This document shows positions 1-7,308 of a DNA stretch of 11,625 nt, piece by piece. Each line of letters opens with the position of its first letter. Position 1 is the stretch's first letter. Below the pieces are notes generated by a model. The model searched no databases. It had not been told where the DNA came from and was given only the letters and a program-made list of their open reading frames with translations. Both the position numbers and the translations under genes were made by a program. The DNA is from Burkholderiales bacterium (GTDB lineage Bacteria; Pseudomonadota; Gammaproteobacteria; Burkholderiales; Burkholderiaceae_E): the NCBI GenBank assembly GCA_027489195.1, contig JAIYAG010000192.1, forward strand, positions 1 to 11,625, written 5' to 3'.

Positions 1-1381
1 CCGAGCCCGCGGCGATCTCGTCGATCAGCGAGGTCACGCGCTGGACCGACTCGGTGATCTGCCCCATCGTCTCGGCCGCCTGCCGCGCGCTGGCGGCGCC
101 GGCATCGACCTTGCCCGAGCTCTCGGCAGTCAGCCGCTTGATCTCGCGGGCGGCCTCGGCGCTGCGCTGCGCGAGCGAGCGCACCTCGGAGGCCACGACC
201 GCGAACCCCCGGCCCTGTTCGCCGGCCCGGGCCGCCTCGACGGCCGCATTCAGCGCGAGGATGTTCGTCTGGAACGCGATCGAGTCGATCATCGAGGTGA
301 TGTCCCCGATGCGGCGCGAGCTCTCGGCGATCTCCTGCATCACCGCGTCGACGCGCCGCGTGGCGGCGTCGCCCTCGCGCGCCGTCTCCAGCGCGGCCGC
401 GGCGAGCGTGTTGGCGGTCTGCGCATTGCCCTCGGCATTGCGCACGGTGCCGGCGATCTCCTCCATGCTGGCCGCGGTCTCCTGCAGGCTCGAGGCCGCC
501 TGCTCGGTGCGCGCGCTCAGGTCGAGGTTGCCCTGGGCGATCTCGCCGGTGGCGTGCTCCATGCTGGCGATCTGCGCCCGCACGTCGGCGACCAGCGCCA
601 TCACGTTCACGCCCACCTGGTTCACGTCGCGCATCAGCTCGCCGAGCGTGTCGCGCCGCTCGCTCGACATCGTCGCACCCATCTGACCGCCCGAGATCCG
701 GCGCGCCGACGCCGAGACCCGCCGCATCGGCGACGCGACGCTCGCGACCAGCCAGGCGACGGCCGCCGCGGCCGCGATCCCGCCGGCGGCGAGCGGCGCG
801 AGCGCGGCGAGGGTCGGGCCCGAGACGGCCAGCGCACCGAGCGCCGCGGCCGCCACGGGCAGCGTCACGGCCAGCGCGAACCGGGTGGCGAGCGACATCG
901 CGGCGACGCGCTGCAGCCAGCCCGCCGGCCCGGTGCGGACCACGATGCCGCCGGAGATCGCATGGCGCGAGCGCTTCTCGCGGATCGCCGCGTACAGCAG
1001 ATCGGCGGCCGCGACTTCCTCGCGCGACGGCCGGGTGCGTACCGACATGTAGCCGACGGTCGCGCCGTTCTCGGTCAACGGCGTGGCATTCGCACGGACC
1101 CAGTAGAAGTCGCCGTTCTTGCAGCGGTTCTTGACCAGCGCCGTCCACGGGCGGCCCGACTGGATGGTCGCCCACATGTCGGCGAACGCTTCCTCGGGCA
1201 TGTCGGGATGACGCACCAGGTTGTGGGCCGTGCCGATCAGCTCGTCCTCGGAGAACCCGCTGATCGCGATGAAGGACGGGTTGCAGTAGGTGATCCGACC
1301 CTTGAGGTCGGTGGTCGACACCAGCGTGTCGCCATCGCCGAGCATCCGCTCGCGATCGGTGACGGGCAGGTTCTTGCGCAT
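1..1381 (-). CDS. aer: Aer-like PAS/HAMP methyl-accepting chemotaxis (energy taxis) receptor, C-terminus cut by window
   Basis: A membrane receptor predicted to sense cell redox state through a PAS-bound FAD and signal to CheA/CheW. 460 codons are visible. The PAS domain covers about residues 10-115 and follows E. coli Aer closely (STTDL, HNLVRHPDMP, FADMW, KNGDFYWVRANA). R57, H58, D60 and W79 fall at the same residue numbers as in E. coli Aer, where R57, H58 and D60 are known to matter for FAD binding. A hydrophobic stretch with a short turn (about 163-213) is the membrane anchor, with no large periplasmic domain. A HAMP-like segment follows (about 216-262), then the signalling coiled coil with the hairpin tip IAFQTNILALNAAVEAARAG (about 368-387) and GRGFAVVASEVR. 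The start is ATG 1381 with GAGAGG at 1389-1394, 7 nt upstream. The C-terminal methylation helix lies outside the window. It is downstream of can on the same strand after 220 nt, so co-transcription is possible but not shown. A PAS-MCP with another ligand is the alternative. Confidence 0.9.
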   Translation of the reverse strand, partial: MRKNLPVTDRERMLGDGDTLVSTTDLKGRITYCNPSFIAISGFSEDELIGTAHNLVRHPDMPEEAFADMWATIQSGRPWTALVKNRCKNGDFYWVRANATPLTENGATVGYMSVRTRPSREEVAAADLLYAAIREKRSRHAISGGIVVRTGPAGWLQRVAAMSLATRFALAVTLPVAAAALGALAVSGPTLAALAPLAAGGIAAAAAVAWLVASVASPMRRVSASARRISGGQMGATMSSERRDTLGELMRDVNQVGVNVMALVADVRAQIASMEHATGEIAQGNLDLSARTEQAASSLQETAASMEEIAGTVRNAEGNAQTANTLAAAALETAREGDAATRRVDAVMQEIAESSRRIGDITSMIDSIAFQTNILALNAAVEAARAGEQGRGFAVVASEVRSLAQRSAEAAREIKRLTAESSGKVDAGAASARQAAETMGQITESVQRVTSLIDEIAAGS

Positions 1382-1504
1382 CGCAGGGCCTCTCGAACGG
1401 TCGATGGCAGGCCCGAGCGTCGCGGGACGCGGGGCCGGGGCATCCATCATCCGCCCGCACCGCCCTGCGCGATCACCGGAGAAACGCCGCGCCGCCCGGG
1501 GTTT

Positions 1505-1519
1505 CCGCGAAACTCGCGG
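1505..1519. repeat. 6-bp inverted repeat with 3-nt spacer between can and aer
   Basis: CCGCGA and TCGCGG flank AAC in the 220-nt gap between the can stop and the aer start. A second GC palindrome, GCCCGCGCGGGC, lies at 1589-1600, just after the can stop when read on the minus strand. Neither is followed by a T-run on either strand, so neither qualifies as an intrinsic terminator. In DNA this GC-rich, short palindromes arise easily by chance. I see no gene in this gap. Confidence 0.25.
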
Positions 1520-1601
1520 CATCCGCGGCCGACCGGAGGACGATTGCGGCCGAGCTGCGGGACGAACCGGTCCGCGGACGGCGTACCGGCCCGCGCGGGC
1601 T

Positions 1602-2348
1602 TCAGCCCTCGCCGTCGTCGGCCGCCGCGCCGCCCGGACGCTCGGTGCCGTCCTCGTCGTCGGCGCCCTGGCGGGTCGGCCGCACCGCGCGGCCTCCCGG
1701 TCGGTCGAACAGCGCGCGCAGCGCGGTGCGCCGCCATTCTGCCGGCTCGACCGGCGCGGTGATGCCCGGGCAGAGCTCGCGCAGCAGGCCGTCGTGGATG
1801 CCGTAGATCATCCCGTGCAGGGTCAGCTTCTGCCCGCGGTTCCAGGCATCCTCGACCATCGGCAGGCGGCCGACGTGGCCGACCTGCTCGAGCACGTTGA
1901 TCTCGCACAGCCGGTCGGCCCGCTCGTGCGGGTCCTCGATCGCGTCGAGCCGGCGTGCGTGCATGTGCATCAGGTCCTCGACGTGATGCAGCCAGCTGTC
2001 GACCAGGCCGAGCTTGCGCCGCTCGAGCACCGCCTGCACGCCGCCGCAGCCGTAGTGCCCGACCACCATCACGTGCTCGACCTTGAGCACGTCGACCGCG
2101 TACTGGATGACCGACAGGCAGTTCAGGTCGGTGAACACCACCAGGTTGGCCACGTTCCGGTGGACGAAGATCTCGCCCGGCGCCAGCCCGATGATCTGGT
2201 TGGCCGGCACCCGGCTGTCGGAGCAGCCGATCCACAGGTAGCGCGGCGCCTGCTGCTCGGCGAGACGGCTGAAGAAGGCCGGATCGTCGTCGCACATCCG
2301 CCGGGCCCAGGCCCGGTTGTTCGAGAAGAGGAAATCGATGTCGTCCAT
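1602..2348 (-). CDS. can: Beta-class carbonic anhydrase (Can type), 248 aa
   Basis: Cytoplasmic zinc enzyme that interconverts CO2 and bicarbonate, supplying bicarbonate for carboxylation reactions. The protein resembles E. coli Can from its first residues (MDDIDFLFSNNRAW). The zinc and catalytic residues C42, D44, R46 (in GCSDSR), H98 and C101 (in GHYGCGG) stand at the same residue numbers as in E. coli Can. Other family blocks are VHRNVANLV, TDLNCLSVIQYAVDVL, LCEINVLEQV and GIHDGLLREL. The start is ATG 2348, chosen because it restores the family N-terminus. An open extension reaches 2579 but would be arginine-rich and unlike the family. The Shine-Dalgarno is weak: AGGGAG lies about 14 nt away. 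The last 25 or so residues form an acidic, Gly/Ala-rich tail that is probably disordered and absent from E. coli Can. It is divergent from the MBL hydrolase gene, with 161 nt between them. Confidence 0.95.
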   Translation of the reverse strand: MDDIDFLFSNNRAWARRMCDDDPAFFSRLAEQQAPRYLWIGCSDSRVPANQIIGLAPGEIFVHRNVANLVVFTDLNCLSVIQYAVDVLKVEHVMVVGHYGCGGVQAVLERRKLGLVDSWLHHVEDLMHMHARRLDAIEDPHERADRLCEINVLEQVGHVGRLPMVEDAWNRGQKLTLHGMIYGIHDGLLRELCPGITAPVEPAEWRRTALRALFDRPGGRAVRPTRQGADDEDGTERPGGAAADDGEG

Positions 2349-2445
2349 GGGCTGCGCCCGGGCTCCCTGCCGGATGTCCGGCGCCTGCGGCCGGCACAGG
2401 ATACGGGAAACGCCGCGGCGGCCGGACCCCGGGCGGTGCGTGTAG

Positions 2446-2457
2446 GATCGGCCGATC
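2446..2457. promoter_or_regulatory. Perfect 12-bp palindrome in the can / MBL-hydrolase divergent promoter region
   Basis: GATCGGCCGATC is a perfect palindrome in the 161-nt gap between divergent starts at 2348 and 2510. It overlaps TAGGAT (2443-2448), a possible -10 for the rightward gene, for which I found no matching -35. TATCCT read on the minus strand at 2403-2398 is an equally weak -10 for can. An operator role is inferred from position only. Confidence 0.25.
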
Positions 2458-2509
2458 GACACGATCCGGGCCCGCCGCGCGCGCCGCTCGCGCCGGCCCG
2501 CCCCGCCCC

Positions 2510-3580
2510 ATGACCGCCACCAACGCCGCCACGCCCGACCAGCCGCCCCGCGCCGTGCTCGACTACCCGTTCGAGACACCGCCCCCCACCGGCGAAGCCA
2601 CGGAGGTCGCGCCCGGCGTGCTGTGGATCCGGATGCCGCTGCCGTTCTCGCTGTCGCACATCAACCTGTGGGCGATCGCCGACGGCGGACGCTGGACGCT
2701 CGTCGACTCCGGGCTGCGCTCGCCCGAGACCGCGGCGGCGTGGCGACAGCTGCGCGACGGCGCGCTCGGCGGCCGCGACATCGAGCGGGTCGTGGTCACG
2801 CACATGCACCCGGACCATGTCGGCATGGCCGGATGGATCACGCGCCGGACCGGCTGCCGCCTGTGGATGACGCGGCTCGAGTACCTGACCTGCCGCGTGC
2901 TGGTGGCCGACACCGGCCGCGACGCGCCCGAGGACGGCACCCGCTTCTACCGCCGCGCGGGCTGGGACGACGACGCGCTGGAGCATTACCGGGCGCGCTT
3001 CGGCGAGTTCGGCAAGTCCACCTACGCGCTGCCCGACAGCTACCGGCGCATCGTCGACGGCGAGACCTTCCGCATCGGCGAGCACGACTGGCGCGTCGTC
3101 ACCGGCAGCGGCCATTCGCCCGAGCACGCCTGCCTGTACAGCCCCGCGCTCAAGCTGCTGGTCTCGGGCGATCAGGTGCTGCCGCGGATCTCCTCGAACG
3201 TCTCGGTGTTCCCGACCGAGCCCGACGCCGACCCGCTCGGCGACTGGCTCGCCTCGCTGGCCAAGATCAAGGCGACGGTGCCCGACGACGTGCTGGTGCT
3301 GCCGGCGCACAACCTGCCGTTCCGCGGCCTGCACGCGCGCCTCGACGAGCTCGCCGACGGCCACGCCCGAGGCCTGGCCGCGCTGCGCGAGCGGCTGTCC
3401 GAGCCGCGCCGCGTGGTCGATGTCTTCACTGCGCTGTTCCGCCGCCCGATCGACTCGCGCGGGCTGCTCGGCATGGCGACCGGCGAGACGCTCGCGCACC
3501 TGAACCGGCTGATCGCCCAGGGCGACGCGACGGTCGAGGTCGATGCCGACGGCGTCGCCTGGTACCGGGCGAGCGCCTGA
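2510..3580 (+). CDS. MBL-fold metallo-hydrolase, 356 aa, substrate unknown
   Basis: A soluble metallo-beta-lactamase-fold hydrolase, probably binuclear (Zn or Fe). The HxHxDH signature is THMHPDHVGMAGW with H98, H100, D102 and H103. Further likely ligands are H202 in SGHSPEHACLY, D221 in LVSGDQVLP and H267 in LPAHN, so the full metal set appears present. The family core covers about residues 30-270. The last 85 residues are helical and resemble the small C-terminal domain common in this glyoxalase II-like group. The N-terminal 20 residues are Ala/Pro-rich and have no signal peptide. ATG 2510 is chosen as the first in-frame ATG before the core. No clear Shine-Dalgarno precedes it, so a slightly different start is possible. 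It lies on the same strand as mhpA, but the 255-nt gap with its own operator argues for separate transcription. Thioester, lactone or acyl-glutathione hydrolysis are all possible. Confidence 0.88.
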   Translation: MTATNAATPDQPPRAVLDYPFETPPPTGEATEVAPGVLWIRMPLPFSLSHINLWAIADGGRWTLVDSGLRSPETAAAWRQLRDGALGGRDIERVVVTHMHPDHVGMAGWITRRTGCRLWMTRLEYLTCRVLVADTGRDAPEDGTRFYRRAGWDDDALEHYRARFGEFGKSTYALPDSYRRIVDGETFRIGEHDWRVVTGSGHSPEHACLYSPALKLLVSGDQVLPRISSNVSVFPTEPDADPLGDWLASLAKIKATVPDDVLVLPAHNLPFRGLHARLDELADGHARGLAALRERLSEPRRVVDVFTALFRRPIDSRGLLGMATGETLAHLNRLIAQGDATVEVDADGVAWYRASA

Positions 3581-3683
3581 CCGACCGCATCGCGCGACAC
3601 CGAGGCCTTCGGAAACACCCTGTCGGTCGCGGCGATCAGCCGGCGGCCCGCCGCGCATGGCGCATCTCCGGACAGGCGCCGCA

Positions 3684-3700
3684 CGTGCACCTGGTGCACC
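3684..3700. promoter_or_regulatory. MhpR-like operator upstream of mhpA
   Basis: The sequence contains GTGCACC-T-GGTGCAC (3685-3699), a perfect 7-1-7 inverted repeat, within the only long gap before mhpA. From memory, the operator bound by the IclR-family activator MhpR in E. coli is GGTGCACCTGGTGCACA. The 15-base core here is identical to that remembered site, and the two differ only at the two outer bases. The centre at 3692 lies about 144 nt before the mhpA ATG. No mhpR gene is present in this window, so a regulator encoded elsewhere is inferred. Confidence 0.65.
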
Positions 3701-3703
3701 CGG

Positions 3704-3732
3704 TTTACCGATCGGCACCGAGCGACGACAGT
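3704..3732 (+). promoter_or_regulatory. Candidate promoter for the mhpABD operon
   Basis: TTTACC (3704-3709) and GACAGT (3727-3732) are separated by 17 nt and give partial matches to sigma-70 -35 and -10 boxes (4/6 and 3/6). Transcription would start near 3739, placing the operator palindrome around -47, a position suited to an activator. The poor -10 would fit an activator-dependent promoter. The untranslated leader would be about 97 nt. This rests on motif spacing alone. Confidence 0.35.
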
Positions 3733-3835
3733 GCGCCACCCGATGCGATCCGACGCGGTCCGATCCGCGACCCGCATCCACACACGCACACTGCCTCACC
3801 CTCGCCCGCGCGGGCGGCCCACCGGAGACGACACC

Positions 3836-5509
3836 ATGCTGCCGACCGACTGCGACGTGCTGATCGTCGGCGCGGGGCCCTGCGGCCTCACGCTCGCGAA
3901 CCACCTCGGCACGCTCGGCGTGCGCACCCTGGTCGTCGAGCGCCTGCCGGCGCTGATCGACTATCCGCGCGGTGTCGGTGTCGACGACGAGGCGCTGCGC
4001 AGCTTCCAGGCGGTGGGGCTGGTCGACGCGGTGCGCCGGCACACCGTGCCGAACCAGGTGATGCGCTTCGTCGACCGGCGCGGCCGGCTGCTCGCGTCGA
4101 TCGAGCCCACCGCCGAGCCCTTCGGCTGGCCGCGGCGCAACGGCTTCATCCAGCCGCTGGTGGACCGCGAGCTCGCGCTCGGTCTCGGACGCTTCCCGCA
4201 GGTGAGCCTGGCGCTGTGCCACGCGTTCGAGTCGGTGGCGCCGATCGGGCCGGAGGGCGGCGAGCTGCGCGTGACGCTGCGCACGGTCGACGAGGCCGGC
4301 GATGCGAGCGGCGCGCCGGTGGTGGTCACCGCCAAATGGCTGGTCGGCTGCGACGGCGGCCGCAGCGCGGTGCGCAACGCCATGGGCCTGCCGTTCGAAG
4401 GCCGCAGCGAATCGACGCGCTGGCTGGTGATCGACCTGGCCGACGATCCGATCGGCACGCCCAACGTCAGCTTCCGGCTCGACGACGACTTCCCCTACGT
4501 CGAGCTCGCGCTGCCGCACGGCATCCGCCGCTTCGAGTTCATGGTGCCCGAGGGCGCAGACGAGGCCGAGTTCGAGAGCGACGCACGCGTGTTTGCGCTG
4601 CTCGCGCGCGTGCTGCCCGCCGACGTGCGCCCGCGGATCATCCGCCGCCGCGTCTACATGCACCACGCGCGGATCGCGCCCACGTTCCGTTCGGGGCGCG
4701 TGCTGATCGCCGGCGACGCCGCACACCTGATGCCGGTCTGGCAGGGGCAGGGCTTCAACACCGGCATCCGCGACGCGACCAACCTCGGCTGGAAGCTCGC
4801 GCTGGCCTCGCGCGGCGTGGCCGGCGACGGCCTGCTCGACACCTACACGCAGGAGCGGCACGCCCACGCCGGCGCGATGATCGAGCTGTCGGTGCTGGTC
4901 GGGAAGATCTTCGTGCCCGCCAGTCCGCTGGCCAGGCTCGCCCGCAACCTGCTCGGCCCGCTGCTGTCGCGGATCGGGCCGGTGCGCCGCTACATCGCCG
5001 AGATGCGCTTCAAGCCGATGCCCTTCTTCGCCGACGGCGCGGTCGTCCACCCGGGCGTACCGGACGCCGCGGGTGCGGTCGGCAAGGTGTTCGTGCAGCC
5101 GCGCGTCGCGGATGCCTCCGGGCGCATCTCGAAGCTCGACGACGCGATCGGGCTGCGCTTCGCGCTGATCGGCTGGAGCGCGCGCTTCGACGCCTGGCTC
5201 GGCGCCGAGTCGTGCCGCCTGCTCGAGGCGCTCGACGCCCGTCGCGTCGTCGTGCGCCCGTCCTGCCAGTCGCTCGAGCGCGAGCCGCCCGAGGACGGCC
5301 TGGTGCTCGCCGACGTCGACGGCACCTTCAAGCGCTGGTTCGACGCCGCGCCCGGCTCGGTCGTCGTGCTGCGGCCCGATCGCATCGTCGCGGCGGTCTG
5401 TCTGCCCTGGCAGCTCGATGCCACACTGCGCGAACTCGCCGCACGCCTGCGGATCGACGTGGCGGCGCTCGGCGCGCCCCGCACCCTGCCGACGAAGGAG
5501 GCCGCATGA
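3836..5509 (+). CDS. mhpA: 3-(3-hydroxyphenyl)propionate / 3-hydroxycinnamate hydroxylase MhpA, 557 aa
   Basis: FAD- and NADH-dependent aromatic hydroxylase that converts 3-(3-hydroxyphenyl)propionate to 2,3-dihydroxyphenylpropionate, the first step of the mhp pathway, in the cytoplasm. The Rossmann GxGxxG is VGAGPCG (G12, G14, G17). The DG motif is CDGGRSAVR (about 172-180), and the second FAD motif is IAGDAAHLMP with D294, followed by QGQGFNTGIRDATNLGWKL. Long blocks recall E. coli MhpA: LIDYPRGVGVDDEALR, FGWPRRNGFIQP, RRFEFMV and MRFKPMPFF. The length matches the family. The C-terminal part (about 390-557) is the thioredoxin-like domain typical of this hydroxylase group. The start is ATG 3836 with GGAG at 3824-3827, 8 nt upstream. 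An in-frame upstream ATG exists, but its extra residues are Arg/Pro-rich and unlike the family. The stop overlaps the mhpB start (ATGA), indicating translational coupling. Confidence 0.94.
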   Translation: MLPTDCDVLIVGAGPCGLTLANHLGTLGVRTLVVERLPALIDYPRGVGVDDEALRSFQAVGLVDAVRRHTVPNQVMRFVDRRGRLLASIEPTAEPFGWPRRNGFIQPLVDRELALGLGRFPQVSLALCHAFESVAPIGPEGGELRVTLRTVDEAGDASGAPVVVTAKWLVGCDGGRSAVRNAMGLPFEGRSESTRWLVIDLADDPIGTPNVSFRLDDDFPYVELALPHGIRRFEFMVPEGADEAEFESDARVFALLARVLPADVRPRIIRRRVYMHHARIAPTFRSGRVLIAGDAAHLMPVWQGQGFNTGIRDATNLGWKLALASRGVAGDGLLDTYTQERHAHAGAMIELSVLVGKIFVPASPLARLARNLLGPLLSRIGPVRRYIAEMRFKPMPFFADGAVVHPGVPDAAGAVGKVFVQPRVADASGRISKLDDAIGLRFALIGWSARFDAWLGAESCRLLEALDARRVVVRPSCQSLEREPPEDGLVLADVDGTFKRWFDAAPGSVVVLRPDRIVAAVCLPWQLDATLRELAARLRIDVAALGAPRTLPTKEAA

Positions 5510-6465
5510 GCACCGACCGCGCGTTCCTGGGGCTGTCGCACACCCCGCTGATGGACCTGAACCCGGTCGCACCCGAGGTGCGTCACGAGATCGACGCGCT
5601 GCTCGCCGCGCTGCGCGACGCCGTGCGCGCCTGGGCACCCGAGCTCGTCGTGCTGATCGGTCCCGACCACTACAACGGCTTCTTCAACGCGCTGATGCCG
5701 CCCTTCTGCATCGGCGACGCGGCGCAGGCCGTCGGCGACTACACGACGCCGGCCGGTCCCCTGAACGTCGACGCCGGCGCGGCCCTCGCCCTCGCGACGC
5801 ATCTGATGGACGCCGACTTCGACGTCGCGGTCTCGCGCCGCATGCGTGTCGACCACGGCTTCTCGCAGGCGCTGCAGATCCTCTGGGGCGGGCTCGACAC
5901 GCCGCCGATCGTGCCGATCTTCATGAACGCGGTCGCGCAGCCGGGCATTCCGCGGCTGCGCCGCTGCCGGGCGCTCGGCGAGGCGCTCGGGCGCTTCCTC
6001 GACACCGAGCCGCGCCGCACGCTGGTGATCGGCTCGGGCGGGCTGTCGCACGAGCCGCCGGTCCCCACCCTCGCCCACCCGGATGCGGGCGTGCGCGAGC
6101 GCATCACCGTCGCGCGCGAGGCCACCGAGGCCGAGCGCGACGCGAAGACGCGGCGCGTGATGGCTGCGGGCATGGCGCTCGCCGCCGGCGACGCGGCGAT
6201 CAGGCCGCTCGCGCCCGAATGGGACCGGCGCTGGATGGACGCGATCGCCGAGGGACGGCTCGATGCGCTGTGCGCGCTCGACGAGGCCGGCATCACCCGT
6301 GACGCGGGCCTCTCGGCCCACGAGTCGAAGACCTGGCTGATCGCCCGTGCCGCGATGCCCGACACCGGCACCGCGCTCGCCTGCCCGGTGCGCGGCTACC
6401 GGGCGATCCCCGAATGGATCGCCGGCTACGGCGCCCTCTTCCTGCACACCGGAGCCCCCCGATGA
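5506..6465 (+). CDS. mhpB: 2,3-dihydroxyphenylpropionate 1,2-dioxygenase MhpB, 319 aa
   Basis: Extradiol (meta) ring-cleaving dioxygenase of the LigB superfamily. It uses Fe(II) and O2 to open the catechol ring made by MhpA, giving 2-hydroxy-6-oxonona-2,4-dienedioate. It follows E. coli MhpB throughout: LSHTPL with H12, ELVVLIGPDHYNGFF with H55, MPPFC, DHGFSQ with H117, GSGGLSHEPPVP with H182, and PEWIAGYG near the end. H12, H55 and E272 (HESKTW) are presumed iron ligands by analogy with LigB. H117 and H182 correspond to the catalytic histidines reported for MhpB (H115 and H179 in E. coli). The length is close to the 314 aa of E. coli. The Shine-Dalgarno AAGGAGG (5495-5501) lies inside the end of mhpA, 4 nt before the ATG. 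A 4-bp ATGA overlap joins it to mhpA, and another joins it to mhpD. Confidence 0.94.
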   Translation: MSTDRAFLGLSHTPLMDLNPVAPEVRHEIDALLAALRDAVRAWAPELVVLIGPDHYNGFFNALMPPFCIGDAAQAVGDYTTPAGPLNVDAGAALALATHLMDADFDVAVSRRMRVDHGFSQALQILWGGLDTPPIVPIFMNAVAQPGIPRLRRCRALGEALGRFLDTEPRRTLVIGSGGLSHEPPVPTLAHPDAGVRERITVAREATEAERDAKTRRVMAAGMALAAGDAAIRPLAPEWDRRWMDAIAEGRLDALCALDEAGITRDAGLSAHESKTWLIARAAMPDTGTALACPVRGYRAIPEWIAGYGALFLHTGAPR

Positions 6466-7256
6466 CCCAGCCCCTCACCCCGACCACCCTCTACGCCTCG
6501 CGGCTGCGCGAGGCCGAGCGCACCGGCGTGCCGATCGAGCCGCTGCGCGACGCGATCCCCCACGCCGACGAGGCGATCGCCTATGCCGTGCAGCACTGCA
6601 ACGTGGCGCACTGGACCGGACAGGGCCGACGCATCGTCGGCCGCAAGATCGGCCTGACCGCGCCCGCCGTGCAGCGCCAGCTCGGGGTCGACCAGCCCGA
6701 CTTCGGCACGCTGTTCGCGGACATGGTGCTCGGCGACGACGAGCCGATCGCGGTGGCACGCACCCAGCAGCCGAAGGTCGAGACCGAGGTCGCGCTGATG
6801 CTCGAGCGCGACCTGCCGGACGCCGACACGACGCTGCTCGAGGTGATCCGCGCGGTCGCCTATGCGCTGCCCGCGATCGAGGTCGTCGGCAGCCGCGTGC
6901 GCGACTGGAACATCCGCTTCGTCGACACCGTGGCCGACAACGCGTCCTCGGGCCTGGTCGTGCTGGGCGGCGTGCCGCGCCGCCTCGACGGCCTCGACCT
7001 CAAGCTGTGCACGATGACCACCGTGCGCGCCGGCGAGACCGTCTCGAGCGGCATCGGCGCGGCCTGCCTCGGCCATCCCCTGGTGGCAGCCACCTGGCTC
7101 GCCCGCAAGATGGCCGGGCTCGGTCAGCCGCTGCGCGCCGGCGACCTGGTGATGACCGGCGCGCTCGGGCCGATGGTGGCCGCTCGCCCCGGCGATCGCT
7201 TCGAGGCCCGCATCGACGGGCTGGGCAGCGTCGTCGCGCGCTTCGCCGACGCGTGA
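6462..7256 (+). CDS. mhpD: 2-keto-4-pentenoate (2-hydroxypentadienoate) hydratase MhpD, 264 aa
   Basis: Metal-dependent hydratase of the fumarylacetoacetase-like fold that converts 2-hydroxypenta-2,4-dienoate to 4-hydroxy-2-oxovalerate late in the mhp pathway. It shares E. coli MhpD blocks nearly residue for residue: GRRIVGRKIGLT, QLGVDQPDFGTLFADM, EVVGSRVRDW, FVDTVADNAS, CLGHPL, WLARKMA and TGALGPMV. The presumed Mg/Mn ligands are E107 and E109 (QPKVETEV) with E140 (PAIEVVGSR). The length is typical. ATG 6462 overlaps the mhpB stop by 4 bp. An in-frame ATG 16 codons upstream, at 6414, lies inside mhpB and would add residues foreign to the family. It is the last gene of the operon. The MhpC hydrolase that should provide its substrate is not encoded between mhpB and mhpD. 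Confidence 0.94.
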   Translation: MTQPLTPTTLYASRLREAERTGVPIEPLRDAIPHADEAIAYAVQHCNVAHWTGQGRRIVGRKIGLTAPAVQRQLGVDQPDFGTLFADMVLGDDEPIAVARTQQPKVETEVALMLERDLPDADTTLLEVIRAVAYALPAIEVVGSRVRDWNIRFVDTVADNASSGLVVLGGVPRRLDGLDLKLCTMTTVRAGETVSSGIGAACLGHPLVAATWLARKMAGLGQPLRAGDLVMTGALGPMVAARPGDRFEARIDGLGSVVARFADA

Positions 7257-7263
7257 CGCGGCA

Positions 7264-7308
7264 GGCCGCCCGGATCGTCCGGCGCCACCGGACCCGGGCG
7301 TGCGGGCC
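7264..7308. terminator. GC-rich hairpin between convergent mhpD and DUF2783-like gene
   Basis: The 52-nt gap between two converging genes is nearly filled by a potential hairpin. CGCCCGG (7267-7273) pairs with CCGGGCG (7294-7300), and inside it TCCGG (7278-7282) pairs with CCGGA (7288-7292) around a 5-nt loop. GGCC at both edges offers an alternative outer pairing. There is no T-run on either side, so it is not a classic intrinsic terminator. The position suggests a bidirectional transcription barrier. Confidence 0.35.

Noticed and set aside
1589..1600. GC palindrome after the can stop as an intrinsic terminator
   Set aside because: No T-run follows on the minus strand, and palindromes of this composition are common in this DNA.
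554..2513. Plus-strand open frames opposite the chemotaxis receptor and can
   Set aside because: Low-complexity Arg/His/Ala translations opposite genes with clear family motifs.
3581..3835. A possible mhpR gene or CRP site in the gap before mhpA
   Set aside because: The gap is too short for a regulator gene, and I saw no convincing TGTGA-N6-TCACA site.
2123..5638. An open frame of over 1100 codons on the minus strand across the MBL hydrolase and mhpA
   Set aside because: It is Arg/Ala/His-rich with no domain and lies opposite well recognised genes. Such frames are a by-product of very high GC codon use.
2623..6465. A plus-strand open frame of nearly 1300 codons running through the MBL hydrolase and mhpA into mhpB
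   Set aside because: Its first two thirds are Arg-rich nonsense out of frame with the hydrolase and mhpA. Only the last part, from 5506, is a real gene (mhpB).
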